A stretch of DNA of 64,000 bases from positions 60,918 to 124,917 of the forward strand of contig JABJGS010000056.1 of NCBI GenBank assembly GCA_018703155.1, in the 5' to 3' direction. Source of the DNA: Francisellaceae bacterium (GTDB lineage Bacteria > Pseudomonadota > Gammaproteobacteria > UBA6186 > Azoamicaceae). The notes below the pieces were generated by a model. That model searched no databases. It was not told the origin of the DNA and saw only the letters and a program-made list of their open reading frames with translations. A program made the translations under genes and the position numbers. Shown piece by piece: positions 35,419 through 44,638 of the stretch (positions within the stretch are counted from its first letter, which is position 1; each line of letters starts with the position of its first letter).

Positions 35419-36036
35419 TTAAGATTCCTTGTAATTTTTATGATATTAAATAATTTTATATACTCAATGCACGATTTAGCAAGAATTATAACCACGCAAA
35501 CGTCAGTGTCAATGATTAAACTAACATCACTATTATTTATTTATTTGGTGATAAATGAGGAGCCTATGAATTGAGATACGTCTAGAATAAACCTTAAATA
35601 TAGGCTTGAATTTTGATGGCTATTAAACAACTTATTCTCATATAGATAAATGTAAAGCTTCCAAGTAGGGGCGATACTAGAGGCGATGGTCAAAAACATG
35701 TGCGTTTCTGCTGCATATACACATCGAATGTTAGAATTTATAACCGTTTCATCAAGACTAAGCCACCCTTGATGTAATAGAATTACATCATATGTTAAGG
35801 AAATTGCAGCATGTTAATGCAACAACTAAAACTGCATTTGAACAATTATATGCTGTGGCTGCTTAATTGTGAATGGTATTTTACCCCCATAAAAAGTGTA
35901 GGTTATTTTAGATTTGCGACAGAATCAAAATTATATATTTAGTTCTGATTATAAGTGATTGGACCTTTATATTGCAATGTAACTATAAGCATGATACAGT
36001 AATATTAAAAATAATAATAATATAAGGTGAATATTA
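35419..36036. other. Gene-poor stretch with an IS remnant
   Basis: About 620 bases with no intact gene. The right half holds the transposase remnant listed at 35740-35868. The remainder is AT-rich with promoter-like runs on both sides, as expected between two divergent genes. Confidence 0.5.
35740..35868 (+). pseudogene. IS6/IS26-type transposase C-terminal remnant
   Basis: The plus strand reads ATLDVIELHHMLRKLQ and then TAFEQLYAVAA before a stop, the layout of an IS6-family transposase C-terminus (ATLxGIExxHMIRKGQ). A frameshift and stop lie just before it, after NRFIKT. A more decayed copy of the same piece is at 54276-54366 on the minus strand. Confidence 0.6.
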
Positions 36037-37521
36037 ATGCCACATCCTCATTTGTTAACAAAAGATCATAATTTAAAAAATATAATTGAGAAATTCAAAG
36101 ATGTATGCAATTTCAAGCAATTAGAATCATTGGCTAAACATGGAATTGTTTCTTTATGTGAAGTTGAACAAAAAGAAAAAGGACTCTCGGTTAACTATGT
36201 GGTTGGTACTCAAAGAATTCAGGGTAGTGTTTGCCTAAATCATATCGAGCTTAAATCTAGAACAGTACAGGAAATAAGAGATGCTATTAGAATTGCTGTT
36301 TATGAAGAATATACAGGTATCTTGGGTATAAGTTTAGAGCGTGGCTTTCCTTTATTAAAAACTACTGGTGCATTAACAAAGAAAGAAATAGCTGATAGAT
36401 TATCAGCTAATATTGTGTTTGTTTTAAAACCACCGACATTTAAAACGCATGCCCCTGTAGTGTTATTTGATTCAAGCACTAGAATTTCAAGAATAAGAAC
36501 AGCCTATTCTGCTACCGATGGTCTGTCGCAGTCTCGTGCTGAATTAGTTACGGGTGGAAAAGTAGCAAGTGATCGTATATGTGAAATTAAAACAGATAAT
36601 ACTTTTGATTGGTCGCAGGTGCTTAAGGTTCTTGTGCCAGTATCTTTAATGGAGGCTGCAAGTTCAGTATTTAGTGATCATGCAAGCAAATTGATTTCAG
36701 TTGAAGATGTTGATGCTACGATTACAAAAATACCATCTATTTTAACAATATTTCATAAAGAACATACAGAGGGATCATTGTTGCTTAGTGTACCTAATTA
36801 TGAAAGAGTTTTGTTGGATACGATTGTGCCAAGATATAGCAATTTTTGTTTGCATGCAGTTAGGCTAAATACAATCTTTGATGTGGCAGTAAGGTATGCA
36901 GAAAATTTATCTACAAGTGCCGATACTATTAAAGCTGCTAATTCAAGTGTTGCAGCCAAAGACCCATTAGGAGGGGGCTGGTTCCTATTGCACCAAGCAG
37001 CATTGATTGATACAAAACTAATGCAGGAAAGGATGAAAGAAGCCGGAGCAAGTAGGTTAGATGTATATAACAAAGATCTAGATTTAAGTAGAGCCAATAT
37101 TTTAGCATGTAAAGGTGACTCGGTTATGCGGAGAATTGGTATAGAGCTAACCGACAACCAGTTGTTAGGTCTTAAAAGATTAAATGTAAGTGTTGTAGAC
37201 TGTGGTGATTTTTTGATGTTAGGTGTTCCTGAGTCTTTAGCAAAAAAGAAGAATTTATTAGGTGAAGCCTCTACTATAGGTGAACAATTAAAATTACAGT
37301 CAGTTACGACTTTACTGAAATTGTTCAGAGTAAGGCAAGCACGCCAGCACACTAAAAGAGAATCTGCAGCTGTAGCCATACAATCACATTATAGAAGATA
37401 TGTTGCGAGAACAAATTATAGTTCACTTGTTGAATCTTCTAGTAAAGTTAAAGCCTTAGAGGAAGAATTAGCTAAGGCTCGAATCGAAGTGCAAATAGCT
37501 AGAAAAAAACTAGTTCGATAG
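36037..37521 (+). CDS. Unknown protein with a C-terminal IQ (calmodulin-binding) motif
   Basis: A 494-residue protein; the main body (1-435) is not recognised. Residues 448-458, IQSHYRRYVAR, match the eukaryotic IQ consensus IQxxxRxxxxR exactly and sit in a basic helix (AAVAIQSHYRRYVAR). A coiled coil follows (about 468-494, KVKALEEELAKARIEV). There is no signal peptide. IQ motifs bind calmodulin, which bacteria lack; the Legionella effector SidJ is activated by host calmodulin through an IQ motif. This makes a secreted, host-activated protein plausible, but secretion is not shown by the sequence. AAGGTG lies before the ATG. Confidence 0.75.
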   Translation: MPHPHLLTKDHNLKNIIEKFKDVCNFKQLESLAKHGIVSLCEVEQKEKGLSVNYVVGTQRIQGSVCLNHIELKSRTVQEIRDAIRIAVYEEYTGILGISLERGFPLLKTTGALTKKEIADRLSANIVFVLKPPTFKTHAPVVLFDSSTRISRIRTAYSATDGLSQSRAELVTGGKVASDRICEIKTDNTFDWSQVLKVLVPVSLMEAASSVFSDHASKLISVEDVDATITKIPSILTIFHKEHTEGSLLLSVPNYERVLLDTIVPRYSNFCLHAVRLNTIFDVAVRYAENLSTSADTIKAANSSVAAKDPLGGGWFLLHQAALIDTKLMQERMKEAGASRLDVYNKDLDLSRANILACKGDSVMRRIGIELTDNQLLGLKRLNVSVVDCGDFLMLGVPESLAKKKNLLGEASTIGEQLKLQSVTTLLKLFRVRQARQHTKRESAAVAIQSHYRRYVARTNYSSLVESSSKVKALEEELAKARIEVQIARKKLVR

Positions 37522-37626
37522 GCATGCTTTTCATTGTGAAATTTCAAAAGATCTCACTGCCTTTGTAGTTTTTGAAAATGTGGGGAATTATCCAATAGAG
37601 TTAGTCGTATTTAAATAAGTGATTGG

Positions 37627-38208
37627 TCAAATGATTTGGAAATTAATATTTCTAAACATTTCACATAATTTAATTAATGGTAGTCCTGTTAGAGAATTAG
37701 GATCATTACCTTCCAGTTTTTTTATAAGACTAATACCAGCTCCTTGCCAGTCAATTGATCCTGCACAGCTAAGTAAAAGATGTTTATCTAAAAAATTATT
37801 AATTTCCTTATCACTGTACTCGCGATAATGAATATAAAAGGTATCAATGTGGGTTTGAATTTTTCCATGTTCACCATTAATCAAGCAAAGTCCTGTATGA
37901 AATGGGATCCTTCTTCCTTTGCAGGCCATTAGAGTTTCATAGGCGTCAGCGCGTGTTTTGGGTTTGCCAATACTAACATTATCTATATCAGCCACTTGAT
38001 CAGAACCAATGATTATGTGTTTTGGGAAATTACTCAGCTGAAAGAGAGCTTTTTCTTTTGCTAAACGGATCACAAGAGTTGTAGGGCTTTCATTAACTTG
38101 AGGGCTTTCATCTATATTAGATGGTGCAACAGTGAAAGAAAATCCTAATTGCTCAAGTAATTGTTTTCTGTATTTTGACTCTGATGCCAATAAAACTGAT
38201 TTATTCAT
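37627..38208 (-). CDS. Maf-type nucleotide pyrophosphatase
   Basis: A 193-residue Maf/YceF/YhdE-family protein that hydrolyses non-canonical or modified nucleoside triphosphates. The start ATG at 38208 overlaps the stop region of the upstream synthetase by eight bases. The family motifs are present: LLASESKYRKQLLEQLG (SxxRxxxL), the IDESP segment, IIGSDQVAD with the catalytic Asp, and GKPKTRADA. In many relatives maf lies near rng and tldD; here it lies downstream of an acyl-CoA synthetase instead, and rng is missing from the stretch. Confidence 0.9.
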   Translation of the reverse strand: MNKSVLLASESKYRKQLLEQLGFSFTVAPSNIDESPQVNESPTTLVIRLAKEKALFQLSNFPKHIIIGSDQVADIDNVSIGKPKTRADAYETLMACKGRRIPFHTGLCLINGEHGKIQTHIDTFYIHYREYSDKEINNFLDKHLLLSCAGSIDWQGAGISLIKKLEGNDPNSLTGLPLIKLCEMFRNINFQII

Positions 38209-40168
38209 CGAGCATATCTCGAAGAACACGTCGCATTATTTTATTCGAGCTTGTTCTCGGTAATTTATCAATAATCTTTAATTTATAAATTTTAAATAGA
38301 GGATTTAATCTTTGTTTTATTGCTATCTGCATTTGCTGGTGAAGGATATCTGTATCCTGGCGTATAGTGACACAAAAAACAATAAGCTGACTAGGACCTC
38401 CATTAGCTGAAGTACTAGCAATAGCTGCGGTTTCTATTAGCGCTTCAATATCTGTAAAACAGCGCTCTATTTCTGCAGAGCTGGTTTTTATAGCTCCAAG
38501 GTTCATTGTATCATCACAACGGCCAAGAGTTCGGTAATACCCATTGGCAAGTCTTACAAATTCATCACCATGTCGTCTGTAGTGGAGCCCTTCTTTGTAT
38601 AAAGGCATATCTTGAAAGTATACTTCAAAGTGATCTTTATTTAGTAATGATTTGCTAAGCCCAAGAGTGGGAGGTATAAGTACAAGTTCTCCATGATCAC
38701 TTTCCAGACCATTTTCATCTAAAAGTGCTAATTTAGTCGCAAAATTAGCCATAGGAAAAGTTGCGGGGATACAGTCGTTCAGTAGAGTGCCAGAGACATA
38801 AGCACCACCGATTTCAGTGCCACCACAATACTCAATAACTGGTTTGTAATTTGCGCTAGCAATTAAGTAAAACATATCTTCTGGATTAGATGACTCGCCT
38901 GTTGATGTGAATAGTTTTAATGAGCTAAAATCTAAGTTATTTAAAGAATTATTGGCTTTCCAATGGCTAACTATACTTGGAACAACCCCAAGGATATTTA
39001 CTTTAGTTTCTTCAATAAACTGACAAAAATTTATGGAGGTTGGAATATGTTGGCTTATTGCTATGCAGCCTTTATTTATTAAAGTAGCAAAAACCAGCCA
39101 TGGACCCATCATCCAACCAAGATTGGTTGGCCATGCTATGATATTTCTGGGTTGAATGTCTTGGTTGAAATAACCATCTATAGCGGCTTTAATTACAGTG
39201 GTGTGATCCCAAGGAATAGCTTTGGGAGAACCTGTCGTTCCGGATGAAAATAGAATATTAATCGGTGTATGAGCAGATGATGGAACACTCTCTACTCGTG
39301 CAGTAGTATCTTTGTCCCAGCCTTGAGCTAAAATATCATTACTGTGTAATGTTAGGTTGTGCTCAGCAATAACTATAACTCTAATGTTTTCTAGTTCTTT
39401 AGTTTTGGCGTATAGCTGTATTGTTTTGCCAGCTCGGATAAATGTTTTTTGTGTGATTAGGTGTTTGCTTTCACTGATATCAAGTCGCAGCTGGATTTCA
39501 TTACTAGAAAAACTATCAGCTATTGAGACGGCGATTGCACCAATTTTCATAATAGCAAGATAGGCCACAATTGCGTCAATGTTCATAGGCATAAAGATGC
39601 CTATTTTATCTTGTGAAACCACACCGATGTTAATTAAGTTGCTAGAAAATGAATGAACTTTTTGCTCTAACTCATCATAAGTCAAATGTTGAATATGGCC
39701 GTTGTGGTCGTAGGTTATAGCATTGGAACCTTTATTGGCAAGAAAACAGCTATCAACAATATTTAATTTAGCATCACATAGCCAATTAGGGGTATTCTTG
39801 TTACTAGATTCATCAAGAATTTGACTATATTTATTGGCAAAAACTATTTCAAGCTTATTTATTATATATTCATAGAAATTTACTAGATTAGTATTACTGT
39901 ATTCATATAAATCATGAATGGTATATAAGCTTAAATCTGCAATAGTTTGTTTTACATTAGTACTGTCATCATCATCTGCTAGCCATACCGGGCCAGGATC
40001 ATTTCTCTCACGATTACGGTACACATAATCATACAAATTCTTTTGCTCTTCAATAGATAGATCTTTAGCAAAGTTGTCATTTTTATATAAATGGTGCCAT
40101 ATTTCTGTATCAGGGAGATTACCCCGTTCTAGTTTATTTATATCTTCAATAAGATTATTTACTGGCAT
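38201..40168 (-). CDS. Acyl-CoA synthetase of the AAE17/18 type
   Basis: A 655-residue AMP-forming acyl-CoA synthetase (ANL superfamily). The P-loop-like motif ILFSSGTTGSPKAIPW and the block WPTNLGWMMGPWLVFA are typical of the plant peroxisomal AAE17/AAE18 group and its bacterial relatives rather than of acetyl-CoA synthetase. Further motifs are EYCGGTEIGG, the GRCDDTMNLGAIK hinge and the C-terminal catalytic Lys in RTSSNKIMRR. The substrate is unknown, probably a carboxylic acid such as a short or medium chain acid. It overlaps maf. Confidence 0.85.
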   Translation of the reverse strand: MPVNNLIEDINKLERGNLPDTEIWHHLYKNDNFAKDLSIEEQKNLYDYVYRNRERNDPGPVWLADDDDSTNVKQTIADLSLYTIHDLYEYSNTNLVNFYEYIINKLEIVFANKYSQILDESSNKNTPNWLCDAKLNIVDSCFLANKGSNAITYDHNGHIQHLTYDELEQKVHSFSSNLINIGVVSQDKIGIFMPMNIDAIVAYLAIMKIGAIAVSIADSFSSNEIQLRLDISESKHLITQKTFIRAGKTIQLYAKTKELENIRVIVIAEHNLTLHSNDILAQGWDKDTTARVESVPSSAHTPINILFSSGTTGSPKAIPWDHTTVIKAAIDGYFNQDIQPRNIIAWPTNLGWMMGPWLVFATLINKGCIAISQHIPTSINFCQFIEETKVNILGVVPSIVSHWKANNSLNNLDFSSLKLFTSTGESSNPEDMFYLIASANYKPVIEYCGGTEIGGAYVSGTLLNDCIPATFPMANFATKLALLDENGLESDHGELVLIPPTLGLSKSLLNKDHFEVYFQDMPLYKEGLHYRRHGDEFVRLANGYYRTLGRCDDTMNLGAIKTSSAEIERCFTDIEALIETAAIASTSANGGPSQLIVFCVTIRQDTDILHQQMQIAIKQRLNPLFKIYKLKIIDKLPRTSSNKIMRRVLRDMLDE

Positions 40169-40186
40169 TGAGCTTTTCTCATAAAT

Positions 40187-40372
40187 TTACATATCGTCAT
40201 AGGTATCAGGAACTTTAGTTTCCTCAGGGATACTATAGGATCCGCTTGCCCATTCACCTAGATCTATTAAGCGACATTTTTCACTACAAAAGGGTCTGGA
40301 TTTATTTGTTGTTGACCATACAAGCGAACACTTACATGTTGGGCAACTTACATTAATGGAGGTATTGCTCAT
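40187..40372 (-). CDS. yacG: YacG, DNA gyrase inhibitor zinc protein
   Basis: A 61-residue zinc protein. The four ligands are in CPTC (near residue 10) and FCSEKC, followed by the family block [13 protein letters not shown]. In E. coli YacG binds GyrB and inhibits gyrase. It lies 18 bases upstream of the acyl-CoA synthetase in the same direction, away from its common coaE neighbourhood. Confidence 0.93.
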   Translation of the reverse strand: MSNTSINVSCPTCKCSLVWSTTNKSRPFCSEKCRLIDLGEWASGSYSIPEETKVPDTYDDM

Positions 40373-40623
40373 TAATTTGCCTATTTAAGGTTAAATACCC
40401 AAGCATTGTAACTTAAAAGGTAATGGATGTCTTTTCCTACTCATTATGCATTTGTTGTGATGCAGAAAATGCTGTTCAGCAACAATGTAGATTTTCTAGG
40501 ACCCAACACTCTGATATTGATAAATATATAGGTAATATAGGTGAATTTATATTACCTTATATTGGTAGAGGAGCTTCAAACCACTATAATTTATACAAGC
40601 ACAAATTTAGAAGTACTAAGTCT

Positions 40624-41439
40624 ATGACTAAGATCAATATAGCAATGGCTCAGATGCAGGTAAGCGACTCTCTTGAGCATAACTTAGCGAAAGTCGTTGA
40701 ATATGTGCAATTAGCCGCAAATAACGGCGTTGATATAATTTGTTTGCCCGAAAGTTTCTTTTTTATGGGAACTTGTGAGCAAGAAAAATTAAAGTTGGTT
40801 GAAAAGCTAGGTTCTGGCAAAATCCAAGATCAATTACAGGAGCTTGCACTTAACAATAAAATTGGAATATTAGCTGGTACACTGCCAGTTAAGTCTATTA
40901 ATGATGAGCAGATGTTCGCTTGCTGCGTATTTATAGGATCAGATGGTAAATTGGTAGCAAGCTATAACAAAATACATTTATTTGATGCTAAGTTGTCGAC
41001 GGGTGAAGAATTTAAAGAATCTACTTGTATCTCTCATGGCAAAGAAATTACAACATTTGATTATTTAGATACAACCATGGGACTTAGTGTATGCTATGAT
41101 ATTAGATTCCCTGAACTATATATTAAGCAAGCTAATTTAGGGGCGAAAATTTTTTTTATACCTTCAGCATTTGCATATACTACTGGCATGGCACATTGGC
41201 ATGTGCTAGCTAGAGCAAGGGCTATAGAGAATTTTGCATATGTTGTAGCACCTAATCAGGTTGGTGAGCAGCCTAGCGGTAGAAGGACTTATGGACATTC
41301 GCTTATCGTTAGCCCTTGGGGTGAAGTAGTGGTAGATATGAAGGATAACGAGGGATTGCACCAAGAGATCTTAAATTTAGAAAATGTTAACCTTGCCAGG
41401 GAACAGATCCCGAGTTTAACCCATAGGTGTTTATTCTAA
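40624..41439 (+). CDS. Nitrilase-superfamily amidase
   Basis: A 271-residue carbon-nitrogen hydrolase. The catalytic triad is E43 (LPES), K116 (YNKIHLFD) and C157 (VCYDIRFPE). The product is close to the Nit1/YbeM branch, in which E. coli and eukaryotic members hydrolyse deaminated glutathione, but substrate is not proven here. The frame is open from 40423, but that extension has no family match and the ATG at 40624 fits all relatives. It sits before tldD, a common gammaproteobacterial pairing. Confidence 0.9.
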   Translation: MTKINIAMAQMQVSDSLEHNLAKVVEYVQLAANNGVDIICLPESFFFMGTCEQEKLKLVEKLGSGKIQDQLQELALNNKIGILAGTLPVKSINDEQMFACCVFIGSDGKLVASYNKIHLFDAKLSTGEEFKESTCISHGKEITTFDYLDTTMGLSVCYDIRFPELYIKQANLGAKIFFIPSAFAYTTGMAHWHVLARARAIENFAYVVAPNQVGEQPSGRRTYGHSLIVSPWGEVVVDMKDNEGLHQEILNLENVNLAREQIPSLTHRCLF

Positions 41440-41469
41440 CTGATAAATGTATAAGATAAGGTATAGCGA

Positions 41470-42918
41470 ATGGATCAAGCAGTAGAAATTGCTAAGCAAA
41501 CTATTTTAGAGCCAGCATCATTAACTGATAATCAATTGAGTTCAATTTTAGGTGGAATTTTAAAATATGATGTTGATTATGCAGATATATATTTTCAAGT
41601 TACACGTTCTGAATCTTGGGTTCTAGAGAATAGAATTATTAAAGATGGCTCCTTTAGCATTAATAAAGGCGTAGGAATAAGGGCTGTACATGGAGAAAAA
41701 ACTGGGTTCGCTTACACTGATGACGTCCTAACAACGTCTATTATTGAAGCTGCAAATGCAGCATCTGCTATTGCTAAGCAAGGAGGTGATCATTCTGTCG
41801 AACTAAACTCCAAACCTTCGATTAATAGCAACCAACTATATTCTACAATTGATCCAATAACTTCATGTAATGAAAATGAAAAGATTAGTTTACTAAAAAG
41901 TATTGATGAATATATTCGTGCAAAAGATACACGTGTACAAGAGGTTATTGCTTCTTTAGGAGCATCTCATGATGTTGTTTTCATTTTGGCTTCTGACGGT
42001 ACATATAAAGCAGATGTTAGGCCATTAGTACGGGTGAATATATCAATTATCGTTGAAGAAAATAATCGGCGTGAGAATGGCAGTTCTGGTGGTGGCGGCA
42101 GATTTGGTTTAGAAATTTTCAAGGATTTAAAAAAAGCCTATGAGTATGCAGATAGAGCGTTACATCAGGCTCTAACAAACTTGGAAGCAATACCTGCACC
42201 TGCTGGATTAATACCGGTTGTATTAGGGCCAGGATGGCCCGCAGTTCTATTACATGAAGCTGTTGGTCATGGTCTTGAAGGTGATTTTAATAGAAAAGGT
42301 AGCTCATCTTTCTCTGGATGCATGGGTGAAAAAGTAGCAAGTTCTTTATGTACAATAGTTGATGATGGGACGCTAGTGGATAGGCGAGGTTCTCTAAATA
42401 TTGATGATGAAGGCATAGATACACAGTGCACTACATTAATAGAAAATGGGATCTTGAAGGGATATATGCAAGATAAATTAAACGCAAAACTAATGAAATG
42501 TAAATCTACTGGTAATGGAAGAAGAGAGTCTTATTCATGCTTACCAATGCCAAGAATGACTAACACTTATATGTTGCCAGGTAAAAGTGAACATGATGAG
42601 ATTATTCGTTCGGTGAAAAAAGGATTGTATGCGGCTAATTTTGGCGGCGGTCAAGTAGATATAACATCAGGAAAGTTTGTTTTCAGTGCTAATGAAGCAT
42701 ACTTGATTGAAGATGGTAAAATAACGGCACCAGTTAAAGGTGCAACATTAATTGGCAATGGTCCAGAAGCCATGATGAAAATATCCATGGTTGGTAATAA
42801 TCTAGAATTAGATTCTGGCGTTGGCGTTTGTGGTAAAGATGGGCAAAGTGTTCCAGTAGGTGTAGGCCAACCGACATTACTGATTGATGAAATGACTGTG
42901 GGTGGAACACAGTCTTAA
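41470..42918 (+). CDS. tldD: TldD metalloprotease subunit
   Basis: The active subunit of the TldD/TldE heterodimeric zinc protease, which processes modified peptides and antitoxins. It has 482 residues and the metal motif HEAVGH (262-267, HExxxH), with [12 protein letters not shown] further on for the third ligand region. It starts 30 bases after the nitrilase gene and is followed 17 bases later by its partner. Confidence 0.96.
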   Translation: MDQAVEIAKQTILEPASLTDNQLSSILGGILKYDVDYADIYFQVTRSESWVLENRIIKDGSFSINKGVGIRAVHGEKTGFAYTDDVLTTSIIEAANAASAIAKQGGDHSVELNSKPSINSNQLYSTIDPITSCNENEKISLLKSIDEYIRAKDTRVQEVIASLGASHDVVFILASDGTYKADVRPLVRVNISIIVEENNRRENGSSGGGGRFGLEIFKDLKKAYEYADRALHQALTNLEAIPAPAGLIPVVLGPGWPAVLLHEAVGHGLEGDFNRKGSSSFSGCMGEKVASSLCTIVDDGTLVDRRGSLNIDDEGIDTQCTTLIENGILKGYMQDKLNAKLMKCKSTGNGRRESYSCLPMPRMTNTYMLPGKSEHDEIIRSVKKGLYAANFGGGQVDITSGKFVFSANEAYLIEDGKITAPVKGATLIGNGPEAMMKISMVGNNLELDSGVGVCGKDGQSVPVGVGQPTLLIDEMTVGGTQS

Positions 42919-42935
42919 ACTAAAAGGAAGTAAGA

Positions 42936-44309
42936 ATGGCGATTACTGAAAGAGGTGCTGATCCTTTTACAGCAGAAGAGAAAATTGCAGAACTAAAAAA
43001 TTTAGTTTCTGATGTTATCATCGCGGCTAAAAAAGCTGGTGCTGATGATGTCGAGGTTGGAGTTGGTTGTACTAAAGGAATCTCAGTTGAAGTACGGCTT
43101 GGGGAAATTGAAACAATTGAGCATCATCAAGACAAGGGTATATCGTTAATAACATACATCGGTAAGAAAAAAGGCGGTGTATCCATCAATGACTTTAGTC
43201 GTACGGCACTGAAAGAATCAATTGATGCCGCACTTAACATTGCAAAATATGCTGAAGTTGATGAATATGCAGGAATAGCAGAATCAGACCTATTAGCAAC
43301 TCAAGTGCAAGATTTAGATTTATTTCATCCCAATGAATTCTCACCATTGGAGGCAATTGAGCTTGCAAAATTAGCTGAGGATTCAGCTATGAGTTTCGAC
43401 CCTAGGATAACTAATTCCGATGGTGCAAGTTACTCTAACTCCTTGAAATACAAAGTTTATGGCAATTCCAATGGTTTTGTTGGTGGTTATCCAAGTACCA
43501 GTTATTATTTGTCAACGGTTGCAATTGCCAAAGATGAAAATGGTACTATGGAGCGAGATTATGACTATACAGTATCAAGGGAATTTGATAATTTAGCTAA
43601 TGCTGAAGATGTTGGTAAAAATGCAGCCAGGCATACCTTATCTAGACTTGGATCTAAAAAAATATCAACAACTAAATTGCCAGTTATTTTTTCAGCAAAA
43701 TGTGCCACAGGTTTGGTTGGACATTTTTTATCTGCTATCTCCGGCGGAGCAATATATAGAAAATCTTCATTTTTATTAGATAAGATTAAGAGTGAAATTT
43801 TTCCGGAATTTATAAATGTTTTTGAAAGGCCTCATATTTTAAAAGGTTTAGGTAGCAGTCCTTTTGATTCTGATGGTCTTCCAACTATGGATCAAAGTTT
43901 TATTGAATCTGGAATATTACAAAAATACATATTGAGCGTCTATTCTGCTAGAAGATTGAATATGAAGCCAACTGCCAACTCTGGAGGAGTGCATAATTTA
44001 TCTTTCTCTGGTGATGACAAACACACTATGTCAAAGAAAGATCTTATACAGTCTATGGACAAGGGTATCATTGTTACAGAGTTAATGGGGCAGGGGATTA
44101 ATATCGTTACTGGTGATTATTCTCGTGGAGCTACTGGCTTTTATGTTGAAAATGGTGAAATTCAATATCCTGTGAGTGAAATTACTATTGCAGGAAATTT
44201 AATGTCAATGTTTAAGCAAGTTAGCCTTTTGGGTAATGACTTAGAAACTCGCGGTAACATAGCTGTGGGATCAATATTATTAGACGAAATGATGATAGCG
44301 GGCATTTAA
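42936..44309 (+). CDS. pmbA: PmbA/TldE protease partner subunit
   Basis: The TldE partner, homologous to TldD but without the HExxxH site (SAKCATGLVGHFL at the equivalent place lacks the Glu). It has 457 residues and conserved motifs SGGVHNLSF and TGDYSRGATGF. TldD and TldE act together on peptide substrates such as microcin precursors. It is coupled to tldD; yjgA, often between them in relatives, is absent. Confidence 0.95.
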   Translation: MAITERGADPFTAEEKIAELKNLVSDVIIAAKKAGADDVEVGVGCTKGISVEVRLGEIETIEHHQDKGISLITYIGKKKGGVSINDFSRTALKESIDAALNIAKYAEVDEYAGIAESDLLATQVQDLDLFHPNEFSPLEAIELAKLAEDSAMSFDPRITNSDGASYSNSLKYKVYGNSNGFVGGYPSTSYYLSTVAIAKDENGTMERDYDYTVSREFDNLANAEDVGKNAARHTLSRLGSKKISTTKLPVIFSAKCATGLVGHFLSAISGGAIYRKSSFLLDKIKSEIFPEFINVFERPHILKGLGSSPFDSDGLPTMDQSFIESGILQKYILSVYSARRLNMKPTANSGGVHNLSFSGDDKHTMSKKDLIQSMDKGIIVTELMGQGINIVTGDYSRGATGFYVENGEIQYPVSEITIAGNLMSMFKQVSLLGNDLETRGNIAVGSILLDEMMIAGI

Positions 44310-44355
44310 TTAAGATTCCATTAAATATGCCATAAAAGCTCTTATTTTCAAGTCG

Positions 44356-44390
44356 GTCTATTACCAATAATGCAACTATGGGTAATAGAC
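44356..44390 (+). terminator. Hairpin after pmbA
   Basis: GTCTATTACC (44356-44365) pairs perfectly with GGTAATAGAC (44381-44390) around a 15-base loop. No clear T run follows, so it may act as a weak terminator or as a 3' end stabiliser of the tldD-pmbA mRNA. Confidence 0.5.
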
Positions 44391-44485
44391 TGTCATTGAT
44401 ATAGCAAACCAATAGTATAAAACATACAGCTCTAATCTCACCAAAATTGTGATGTGTCGAGCGTGATTTTTCATATACTACTTAC

Positions 44486-44511
44486 ATCCAATCCAATCCA
44501 ATTCAATCCAA
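44486..44511. repeat. Short ATCCA tandem array
   Basis: About five copies of the 5-mer ATCCA, one imperfect (ATTCA). It lies about 130 bases upstream of the ankyrin/Sel1 gene. Such short arrays can change length by slippage and sometimes affect a nearby promoter. Confidence 0.7.
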
Positions 44512-44638
44512 ATTAATATATTAAGGTAGACATCGCTTAGTAGTAGATGCTAGATAAATTTTTGGTGATTTTATTTATTGCAACTAAAAAATATCCTATT
44601 ATAAATATATATTTGTCAAAATCGTAATAATTATAAGG

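Larger units (their letters stand above)
44310..44638. other. Intergenic stretch with hairpin and short tandem repeats
   Basis: It contains a 10-bp inverted repeat 47 bases after pmbA and a short ATCCA tandem array, both listed separately. I see no RNA gene or coding frame. Confidence 0.55.

Noticed and set aside
40423..40623. 67-codon N-terminal extension of the nitrilase
   Set aside because: It matches no nitrilase N-terminus and the internal ATG at 40624 gives the normal family length. I also looked for a yhdP remnant here and saw none.
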